Positions 7,165-13,913 of a stretch of 20,648 bases of DNA are shown here, one piece after another. A model generated the notes under the pieces. The model had not been told where the DNA came from. It saw only the letters and a list, made by a program, of their open reading frames with translations, and ran no database searches. Position 1 is the stretch's first letter, and each line of letters starts with the position of its first letter. The DNA is from a virus, in the IMG/VR virus record IMGVR_UViG_3300009161_000291, positions 1-20,648 of that record; one strand, written 5' to 3'. A program made the position numbers and the translations under genes.

Positions 7165-8168
7165 GTACAAGCGGGACATACAATTACAGTGTTACTGCAT
7201 TGCAAGTAATAACTGCGATGTACGAAAACCTGAACATCATCGAAGCTGGTGGTACGCCAAGCGCGAACGATACAACGCTTGCGCTTAGTCGGTTGAACCA
7301 GATTGCCAAGCAGTATCAGGGCAATGCGGATATGGCCCCTGGCTTTCATATGCAGTCGCGCCAACGAGTGACGATGTTCCTTGCCAAGAACCAGCCGACA
7401 TACTTGATTGGATTTGGCGCAACCGATACGAATGCGACTACGCAGTACGGCAGGACAACGATAAGCGCGGCAGAGGCGGCTGGACAGACTACGTTGAGTA
7501 TTACTGCGGTTACTGATACGACAACGCAGCCGGGAACTACGGTAACGATGACTGCGGCTGACAAAATTGGCATTGTCCAGACTGACGGAACGCTGCAATG
7601 GACAACGATTTCATCGACTGGTGCAGGGCCGACTGTCATTGTCAATGATGCGCTCACCGTTGGCGCTGCGGCTGGTGCATATGTCTATTGGTACACGGCT
7701 AAGGCGCAGCGGTTTCCTGTCCTAGAATATGCCAACCTTCGGGATAGCAACAGCATTGATTTGTACATGGGAATTTATACCGATGTGCAGCAATACGAGC
7801 GTTTGCCGCAAAAGGCATCGCTTGGCGATCCGCTGAACGTGCTGTGCGAACCGTTGCAGACGAATACGCGGATTACGCTGGACTACTGGCCGCAAGACGT
7901 AACCAAGCAGTTACGCCTGACCGTGCTGTATCCGTCGATGAATTACGACTCAAGCGCGAACGATATTGAGTACCCGCAGGAGTGGTTTTTGCCGTTGACT
8001 TGGGAATTGACCAAGCAGGTATGCGTGCCTTATGGAAAAACATGGACGCCTGAGATGGACGGAAACTACAAGGCTGCGATGGCGATTGCGCGGGAGTTGA
8101 ATCCGCAGAATTCAAGTTCTTACTTTCAGCCTGGGCGCGAAGGTATGTGGCAAGGAGATAACGGGTGA
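7161..8168 (+). CDS. P22 gp4-like head-tail adaptor (tail accessory factor) with central beta insertion
   Basis: GTG start overlapping the previous TGA by 4 nt (GTGA); GGGAGG lies a few nt upstream. The 335-residue product has a helical N-terminus (residues 11-52, TALQVITAMYENLNII then a LALSRLNQIAKQYQ helix) and a helical C-terminus (residues about 275-320, FLPLTWELTKQVCVPYGKTW then YKAAMAIARELNPQNSSSYF). Both match the layout of P22 gp4-type adaptors, which bind under the portal and carry the tail hub. P22 gp4 is about half this length; the extra residues 85-270 form a beta-rich insertion of uncertain fold. The gp10-like gene further on supports the assignment. A generic head-tail connector is the alternative. 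Confidence 0.75.
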   Translation: MSTSGTYNYSVTALQVITAMYENLNIIEAGGTPSANDTTLALSRLNQIAKQYQGNADMAPGFHMQSRQRVTMFLAKNQPTYLIGFGATDTNATTQYGRTTISAAEAAGQTTLSITAVTDTTTQPGTTVTMTAADKIGIVQTDGTLQWTTISSTGAGPTVIVNDALTVGAAAGAYVYWYTAKAQRFPVLEYANLRDSNSIDLYMGIYTDVQQYERLPQKASLGDPLNVLCEPLQTNTRITLDYWPQDVTKQLRLTVLYPSMNYDSSANDIEYPQEWFLPLTWELTKQVCVPYGKTWTPEMDGNYKAAMAIARELNPQNSSSYFQPGREGMWQGDNG

Positions 8169-8782
8169 GAAAGACGCCAGCCGAGAGAACAGCCGCATAT
8201 CGGGCTAGGCATCCAGATAGGGTGAAGGCTGCGCGTATTGCCAGAAAAGAAAAGGATTCTATTTGGCGTTCTGCTAACCGTGAATCACTTAACGCTTTGA
8301 ATCGTGAGTGGTATGCAAAAAATAAAGAAAAAATAGCGATAACGCACAAATTGTACAGAGAAAACAATAAAGAAAGAAATCAAGAACGTCACAAGATATA
8401 CAGCAAAGAAAACAGGGTGAAAATACGCGATGCAACTAGAGCGCGTTATCAAGAAAATCCTGAAAAAATGCTGAGTATAAAGCATGAATGGATTGCTAAA
8501 AACAAGGAGTATTATCGCGCTCGTTCTGCCGAATATGAGTCCGTAAAGCGTTGCACAGTAAAACAAGCAACGCCAGTATGTGCTAACAAATTTTTTATGC
8601 GTGAGATTTACCATCTAGCGCAGTTAAGAACAAAATGTCTTGGGATAAGGCATTCCGTTGACCATATTGTGCCGTTGCAATCGGCTATTGTTTGCGGTTT
8701 GCATATTGAAAATAATCTTCGTGTAATTCAATCGAAGGCGAACATTAGCAAAGGCAACAGGTTTTGGCCTGATATGCCATAG
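8165..8782 (+). CDS. Free-standing HNH homing-type endonuclease
   Basis: GTG start overlapping the adaptor stop by 4 nt. The 205-residue product ends in an HNH nuclease core at about residues 161-198: HSVDHIVPL (D166, H167), then GLHIENNLRVIQSKANISKG, giving the metal-binding and catalytic pattern of phage HNH nucleases. The first 125 residues are very basic and carry a 15-residue repeat probably used in DNA binding. The gene is clearly more A-rich than its neighbours, a sign of separate origin. It lies between adaptor and fibre genes and disrupts neither. Such enzymes cut related phage genomes lacking the gene and so spread it; that activity is inferred from the family. Confidence 0.88.
   Translation: MRKTPAERTAAYRARHPDRVKAARIARKEKDSIWRSANRESLNALNREWYAKNKEKIAITHKLYRENNKERNQERHKIYSKENRVKIRDATRARYQENPEKMLSIKHEWIAKNKEYYRARSAEYESVKRCTVKQATPVCANKFFMREIYHLAQLRTKCLGIRHSVDHIVPLQSAIVCGLHIENNLRVIQSKANISKGNRFWPDMP
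8303..8527 (+). repeat. 15-residue repeats in the HNH nuclease N-terminal region
   Basis: Residues 47-121 can be cut into five 15-residue units, beginning REWYAKNKEKI, KLYRENNKERN, KIYSKENRVKI, RARYQENPEKM and HEWIAKNKEYY. Each has an aromatic residue near position 3-4 and Asn/Glu followed by Lys/Arg near 6-10. Less regular units occur at residues 9-45. The units are diverged at DNA level, so this is an old protein repeat, probably a helical DNA-contacting rod. Confidence 0.7.
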
Positions 8783-8791
8783 GAGAATAGT

Positions 8792-9871
8792 TTGGCAACC
8801 ACTCTTTTTGTTGATGCTGTTACCCTCTCAAGCGCAAGTTGGTTCAACGATGTTGATTCAGGCATCTATGCGCTGACTGCTGTTGCAGGCACGAATACGA
8901 TTACGGCTACGGGGCCGAATTCGCTGACTGCGTATGCTACGGGGAAGATAGCGAAATTTATTCCTGCTGCGACGAATAGCGGTGCGACTACGCTTAACAT
9001 TTCGTCGTTGGGTGCGAAGAATGTGTATTACAACGGAGTATCTTGTTCAGGTGGAGAGTTAAAAATAAACGTACCAGTTCAAGTTTATTACGATGGTACG
9101 CAATTTAATATCCTTGGTTCAGTACCACCATCATCAATCATTCGCTCTATGCTTGCTGGACTTACCCTTTCTACAGCAGGAAGTTCCGCTACTATGAGCA
9201 TAGCGGCTGGTCAATGCGCTGACTCGACCAACGTGGCACTGATGACATTGGCAGCGACTTCCAAGACTACAAGCGCATGGGCAGTTGGATCAGCTACAGG
9301 TGGCCTTGATACTGGCGCAATAGCCAACTCAACGTGGTATCACTTCTTTGTTATCCAGCGTGTTGATACGGGCGTGGTGGATGCGCTTATCAGCCTGTCG
9401 CCAACCGCTCCAACCATGCCAACCAACTACACGCTGTTCCGGCGTATTGGTTCGGGCAAGACGAACGGCTCGGCACAGTGGACTTTGTTCAAGCAGGACG
9501 GTGATTATTTCGAGTGGGATACGCCAATACTTGATGTGAACGTCAATACAACCGGCACTTCTGCTGTAACGCGCACTTTAACTGTTCCTACAGGTGTGAA
9601 TGTCAGGGCGGTTATGAACGCGAACGTCACATCAACGGCTGGTGATGGGGTCTATTTATCTGATTTGGCTGTGGCAGATTTGGCATCCTCTTCAAGTACG
9701 GCCCCAGGTGAAACAATTGCAGTCGGGGGGGCGGGTAGAACTGGGGCGCAAGCCATTGTGCGAACAAACACCAGCGCACAAATTCGCAGCCGCATGAGGG
9801 CTGGTGGCGCTGCTGATTTTTTAAATATCATAACTTTTGCTTGGTATGACACCAGAGGGAGGGACGCATAA
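8792..9871 (+). CDS. Tail fibre or appendage protein
   Basis: TTG start chosen because AGGAGAATAG provides a strong ribosome binding site and no suitable ATG lies nearby. The 359-residue product begins with a segment common in phage tail fibres: residues about 28-110 (LTAYATGKIAKFIPAATNSG, TTLNISSLGAKNV, then VQVYYDGTQFNILGS). The middle (about 115-235) and C-terminus (about 245-355) are beta-rich; the end contains TFAWYDTRGRDA. A run of seven G bases at 9725-9731 encodes a Gly pair. The TAA overlaps the next ATG by one base. It probably forms a receptor-binding or baseplate-like appendage on the short tail; this is a family and context inference. No chaperone or catalytic domain is seen. Confidence 0.8.
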   Translation: MATTLFVDAVTLSSASWFNDVDSGIYALTAVAGTNTITATGPNSLTAYATGKIAKFIPAATNSGATTLNISSLGAKNVYYNGVSCSGGELKINVPVQVYYDGTQFNILGSVPPSSIIRSMLAGLTLSTAGSSATMSIAAGQCADSTNVALMTLAATSKTTSAWAVGSATGGLDTGAIANSTWYHFFVIQRVDTGVVDALISLSPTAPTMPTNYTLFRRIGSGKTNGSAQWTLFKQDGDYFEWDTPILDVNVNTTGTSAVTRTLTVPTGVNVRAVMNANVTSTAGDGVYLSDLAVADLASSSSTAPGETIAVGGAGRTGAQAIVRTNTSAQIRSRMRAGGAADFLNIITFAWYDTRGRDA

Positions 9872-10437
9872 TGTGGCTCCGCCTCCTAGCCAAGTCCATC
9901 GCCTACGGCATAGGCTCTGTGCCGCTGTCGTATATCCTTCCGTGTTACGCAGAGATGCGGCTTGGCCCTTGCGACAACAACAATGACCAGCGCATTGAAC
10001 CGCGCTTGCCTGAGAAGTGGTCGAACTTTATGACCACGGACAACTCGCTGTGGGGCGATGCTGGCTGGCGTGAAAAGACGCCTGACTACAAGAGCCTGTA
10101 TTCGATGGGTGCTTGGCTGCGGCGTAACCCCGCGCAAGGGTTGGACGCTGGTGCGCTGGCTGCTCACATTAGCCCCACGGACAAGATTGCGTTCACCCAC
10201 GGCGACCCGGAAGTGTCTGACGCCCCGCACGGCAAAGAGGGCAAGTGCTACGTCGAGATTGGCGACTACTGGAATTTCGTCAAGGTGACGCGCCTGACAT
10301 GGCCCTTCAACAACTTCTGCGAAAAAACCAACCTCGGGTGGGAACTCAAAACCTATGCGGAAGATGAAACCCGCCTTGTAACCCAACCTATCGCACGTTT
10401 CGCTGCAAGCATCAGACCAACCAAATTCGTAACTTAA
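9871..10437 (+). CDS. Conserved-looking phage protein of unknown function, possible N-terminal membrane segment
   Basis: The 188-residue product has a strong ribosome binding site (GAGGGAGGGA) and a start that overlaps the fibre stop (TAATG). Residues 1-27 are moderately hydrophobic (LLAKSIAYGIGSVPLSYILP), possibly a membrane anchor or buried helix. The rest is soluble and Trp-rich, with segments LPEKWSNFMTTDNSLWGDAG and GAWLRRNPAQGLD, and three spaced Cys (C25, C34, later C83-type positions not forming an obvious metal site). Codon use is more G/C-ending than that of neighbours. I recall similar proteins only as uncharacterised phage products. Placement between fibre and hub genes is the only clue to role. 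Confidence 0.7.
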   Translation: MWLRLLAKSIAYGIGSVPLSYILPCYAEMRLGPCDNNNDQRIEPRLPEKWSNFMTTDNSLWGDAGWREKTPDYKSLYSMGAWLRRNPAQGLDAGALAAHISPTDKIAFTHGDPEVSDAPHGKEGKCYVEIGDYWNFVKVTRLTWPFNNFCEKTNLGWELKTYAEDETRLVTQPIARFAASIRPTKFVT

Positions 10438-10438
10438 T

Positions 10439-11953
10439 ATGGCAACTAAATCCGTCCGAATACCCCTCTCTGGCGCGTATAACACTCGCGTTAATGCAGT
10501 AAATTCGCTTGATACATCGTCAGGCGTAATTGGCGTGGGCGTGATTGGCGTGATGATTATTGGCAAGTCGCAGACAGCAACATCAAAAGACCAGCGATTC
10601 CTGAACTGTTTTCCAGAGAAAATATCCGATCCGCTGAACGGTTCGGTGAAGTATTACACCATCAAGCGTCCTGGCGTTACCGTTAATTCAACGCCGCAAG
10701 CCGGAAGCATTGGAACGGCTATCTTGGTCTGGTCTGGACAGGGTACAGGGCAGAAAGTCATATCGGCGTTTGGCGGTACTAATTCGACTATATACGATGC
10801 AACTGTGTCGATTGGAACGATTACCGGAATGGCTACGGACATTACCGAAACGCTGATAACAACGACAGCTACGTTGGTTGTACCAAGTAGTGACAATACT
10901 GCTTGGTATTACGATACCGGCATTGGCACGATGACCAAGATTACCGATGGCGATTTCCCTGGCAATGCTGGTTATACGCTTGCAGGTACGTTCGCCCACA
11001 TGGACGGTTTCGCTTGCATTATGACTACCGATGGCAAGATATGGGCGTCTGACCTGAATAGCGTGACTGCATGGACAGCAAGCAGTTTCGGTTCGGCAAA
11101 CTCGTATCCTGACACTGGCGTTGGCCTAATTCGGTACAAGACGTACATCATGGCATTTGGTACGCAGTCGATTCAGTTCTTCCACAATGCAGGACTTACG
11201 CCGTTCCCACTGTCGAATGTCCCGTCAATGACCGTGAAACTTGGTGCGGTGAGTGCCAAAGCTATTACAAGCATATCAGACGTTGTATTCTGGTGCGGTT
11301 CTACACCGCAGGGCGGTATCGGAATCTACCAGTATTCGGACGGAATCAGCATTGTTTCCCCGTCAGAGATTAACGCTATCTTGCTGTTGGCTGGTGCGGC
11401 GAATATCACGTTGAGCGCAATACGATTCTACGGAAAGTCGTTTGTCGTTGTTACGGCAAGCGCGAATACCTTTGTCTACTGCGTAGAGGAAAAAACGTGG
11501 CATCAGTGGGTATCCAGCGTTAATTGGTGGTACAGGTTTGCGAGCGTTTCGTCTGGAACAAATATGCTCAATTACGCGATTTCCAATACGGTAACGGGCG
11601 GGAAAGTGTACCTGATGGATAACGCCAACCTGCAATTTACGGACGATACGGTTGCTTATTCCGCCGTTATCCAGACTGCGCTGATCGACTTTGGAACAAT
11701 GAAACGCAAGTTTTATCCGTCTGTGGAATTGGTCTGCGACAAGCAAACGACTACATCTAACATTAGCCTGTCGTGGACGGATGACGATTACCAGACCACG
11801 ACAACGTGGGGAACGGTTGATACGAGTGCTGCAAGGACGATGGCCGATAGGTGCGGGTCAAGTCGCAGGCGCGGCTGGATATGGACGCATAGTGCGAATA
11901 CTCCGATGCGGATTGAGGCAATGGAACTTGAAGTTGAAATGGGAAACAATTGA
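10439..11953 (+). CDS. P22 gp10-like tail hub (packaged DNA stabilisation protein)
   Basis: The 504-residue product matches the layout of P22 gp10-family hub proteins: an N-terminal segment with QRFLNCFPEKI at about 52-62 and YYTIKRPGV at about 71-79, then a long run of beta strands of propeller type (repeated short W/F/G-containing strands such as GFACIMTTDGKIWASDL and TYIMAFGTQSIQFFHN, then KTWHQWVSSVNWWYRFAS). The family plugs the portal-adaptor channel after DNA packaging and carries tail spikes. The ATG follows the previous TAA by 1 nt and has no clear Shine-Dalgarno sequence, so it is probably translated by re-initiation. A 15-bp direct repeat lies near the N-terminus. The stop TGA overlaps the TTG of the next gene. 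Confidence 0.85.
   Translation: MATKSVRIPLSGAYNTRVNAVNSLDTSSGVIGVGVIGVMIIGKSQTATSKDQRFLNCFPEKISDPLNGSVKYYTIKRPGVTVNSTPQAGSIGTAILVWSGQGTGQKVISAFGGTNSTIYDATVSIGTITGMATDITETLITTTATLVVPSSDNTAWYYDTGIGTMTKITDGDFPGNAGYTLAGTFAHMDGFACIMTTDGKIWASDLNSVTAWTASSFGSANSYPDTGVGLIRYKTYIMAFGTQSIQFFHNAGLTPFPLSNVPSMTVKLGAVSAKAITSISDVVFWCGSTPQGGIGIYQYSDGISIVSPSEINAILLLAGAANITLSAIRFYGKSFVVVTASANTFVYCVEEKTWHQWVSSVNWWYRFASVSSGTNMLNYAISNTVTGGKVYLMDNANLQFTDDTVAYSAVIQTALIDFGTMKRKFYPSVELVCDKQTTTSNISLSWTDDDYQTTTTWGTVDTSAARTMADRCGSSRRRGWIWTHSANTPMRIEAMELEVEMGNN
10523..10552 (+). repeat. 15-bp tandem duplication in the gp10-like gene
   Basis: GGCGTAATTGGCGTG at 10523-10537 is followed at once by GGCGTGATTGGCGTG at 10538-10552, identical at 14 of 15 positions. 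It is in frame and encodes GVIGV twice (residues 29-38), followed by the similar MIIG. The near-identity suggests a recent replication-slippage event. Confidence 0.95.
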
Positions 11954-12345
11954 AACTGCCACCGGACGCTGAGATTGACCCTAATTCATTCTCGTACAAT
12001 GATTTGGTCGGGATTGATAGGTGGGAGCCGTTCACGCCGATATTTGGCGCTCTGACGGTTGTTGGTGCGACAAGTTATACAGGGCGGTATCGTGATGTAG
12101 GGCGTAGTGTGCAGTTCCAGGTGACGTTTAGCGCGGCCACTTCGATAGCCTCTGTTGCTGGAACGGATTACTTGACTTTGCCGAGGACTGCAAAGGGAAT
12201 TGCTGGAATTGCTACAATGACGAACGATACGACAAATATAGCGGTTGGCGTGTGCCATATTGACGTAAGTACATCACGGTGCTATTTGCCGACACAAACA
12301 GCAAGCGGTAATACGTTCACGCTTTGCGGTAGTTACGAAAGGTAA
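11950..12345 (+). CDS. Small beta-rich tail appendage protein
   Basis: TTG start overlapping the hub stop by 4 nt (TTGA). The 131-residue product begins with a short polar segment and then WEPFTPIFGALTVVGATSYT, followed by YRDVGRSVQFQVTFSAATS, a pattern I associate with small beta-sandwich domains at the ends of phage fibres. It is Thr/Ala/Gly-rich with no catalytic motif. Directly following the gp10-like hub, it may be a fibre tip or hub-attached subunit. Tight overlap indicates translational coupling. The ribosome binding site is weak, and the non-ATG start is the main uncertainty. Confidence 0.65.
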   Translation: MKLPPDAEIDPNSFSYNDLVGIDRWEPFTPIFGALTVVGATSYTGRYRDVGRSVQFQVTFSAATSIASVAGTDYLTLPRTAKGIAGIATMTNDTTNIAVGVCHIDVSTSRCYLPTQTASGNTFTLCGSYER

Positions 12346-12350
12346 AAATC

Positions 12351-13904
12351 ATGGCGATAAATCTTGGCGGCATTGACTACCAGCGCGGCGGGTCATTGGG
12401 CTGGCAAGCCCTTCTCGGAGGTCAGTGGACTGACCTTAATCCGGCTACAACAGACTATAACGCTTTATCTGCTGCTGACCCGTTACGCGCAGCACAGACT
12501 GGTTCCAATGGTGATCTTGCCAGCGTTATTAAAGGGGCCATAGTTAGAGATGAAACAGGCTATGCACCTCAATTCGACCAGACTTGGGTTGACCAACTTG
12601 TTGAGATGGCTCCGCGTCTTGGTTTGAATGCAACTAACATTGTGCCAATGTTGGAGAAAATGAATCAGGCGCAATTTAGTCAGTTTGGTGGCTATAGCCC
12701 TGCTGACCAACACCAAATGGTTGCCAAGTTTCTTGAAACAAATGGTCTTGATCCAAACAGGAATTTGATAAACCAGTATGTAAATGACCCGCGTACCCTC
12801 GCAATGCAACAGAGGGATGATGCTTTCCAGGCGCAATTAGCTTCAAATGGGTCGGTGTTTGACATGAATGACTTTAGCACTATTGCTAAAGGCGTTGCTG
12901 CTGTAGTAGGTGCTGGTGCTGCTGGAGGGGCGTTTGCCGGTGGTAGCGCCCTTGACGCTGGCATGGGCGCATACGACATGGCCGGTGCGAGCGGGGCGGT
13001 TGGTGGTGGCGCTGGCGGCTACAGCACTCTCAGCGATGTTTATGCGCCGACTTCAAATGCTCTGTCGGTAAGTGACGGAGGTGGTATGTACGATAACTTA
13101 TACGGCGATGCTGCTGACTTGCGGGATGCTTACGGTGCGCCACAAAGCAATCTTGGCAACGTAGATGAATTTGGCAACAATATCTACGGTGGGCAGCAAG
13201 GATTGACTTCACCTGATGCGCCTAAGTATTGGGATGATCCGCTTGGCCCGACCAACAACGCCCCCATCCCCGCAGAAGGCATCCAGAAACTTGTCGATGC
13301 TGGCGTGCCGTGGGAGATAGCGTCGAAAATGTCGTTGAGCGGCCTCAAATCGCTTATGAGCATGGCGCAAAGCAAGGGCGGCGCTGGCGGAAACAATCCG
13401 TGGGCTGGACTGTTAGCGGCTGGACTCGGCGTACTCGGCAGCAGGCAGCAGACCAACTCGCTAAATAACCTGTCGCAGCAATTTGCTGAGTATGGCGCAC
13501 CGTCACGCGGCAGGTATGAGTCCTCCTATCAGCCTGGATTTACGATGGCGAATGACCCTGGCTTTACCGATGCGCTTAACCTTACTGGCAAGGCGTCTGC
13601 ATACGGTCAGTCAGTTACCAATGGCAATCCGACTGGCTCACCTAACGCTCAAATGCAGATTAACAAGGACATTTTCAGCCAGTTTGCGTATCCGGCGTTG
13701 CAAGATTATCGTAAAACTAATGCCACGACTGGCGGGATTGCTTCGTTTAACCAAGCTGCTCCTGCTGCGGCTACTGCGGCTGTCGGGTCGCAGGGTAATA
13801 TGTATAACGCTATCGGTGCTGGTATAAATGACATTTTCAACCCGAAGCCTACCCTAGCACAGTCAATGGCTGACTATCAAAGATTGCAGAGCGCATTCCA
13901 ATAA
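12351..13904 (+). CDS. Candidate DNA ejection (internal virion) protein 1
   Basis: The 517-residue product starts 5 nt after the preceding stop. It has a mixed N-terminal region (1-175), a hydrophobic Ala/Gly-rich segment at about 177-222 (STIAKGVAAVVGAGAAGGAF), a Gly/Asn/Asp-rich linker, a second hydrophobic segment at 349-364 (NPWAGLLAAGLGVLGS), and a Gln/Ala-rich C-terminus. This resembles ejection proteins of short-tailed phages (P22 gp7/gp20/gp16 or T7 gp14-gp16 class), which leave the virion first and form a channel through the host envelope. No lytic transglycosylase motif is seen. The assignment rests on composition, size and place before two similar large genes. Confidence 0.7.
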   Translation: MAINLGGIDYQRGGSLGWQALLGGQWTDLNPATTDYNALSAADPLRAAQTGSNGDLASVIKGAIVRDETGYAPQFDQTWVDQLVEMAPRLGLNATNIVPMLEKMNQAQFSQFGGYSPADQHQMVAKFLETNGLDPNRNLINQYVNDPRTLAMQQRDDAFQAQLASNGSVFDMNDFSTIAKGVAAVVGAGAAGGAFAGGSALDAGMGAYDMAGASGAVGGGAGGYSTLSDVYAPTSNALSVSDGGGMYDNLYGDAADLRDAYGAPQSNLGNVDEFGNNIYGGQQGLTSPDAPKYWDDPLGPTNNAPIPAEGIQKLVDAGVPWEIASKMSLSGLKSLMSMAQSKGGAGGNNPWAGLLAAGLGVLGSRQQTNSLNNLSQQFAEYGAPSRGRYESSYQPGFTMANDPGFTDALNLTGKASAYGQSVTNGNPTGSPNAQMQINKDIFSQFAYPALQDYRKTNATTGGIASFNQAAPAAATAAVGSQGNMYNAIGAGINDIFNPKPTLAQSMADYQRLQSAFQ

Positions 13905-13913
13905 GGATATAAC

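Noticed and set aside
9886-10566. Long minus-strand frame of 226 residues
   Set aside because: It covers a well-supported plus-strand gene with good ribosome binding site and the start of the gp10-like gene, and shows no domain of its own.
8792-12345. Possible diversity-generating retroelement in the fibre genes
   Set aside because: No reverse transcriptase, template repeat or adenine-biased variable copy is seen in the window.
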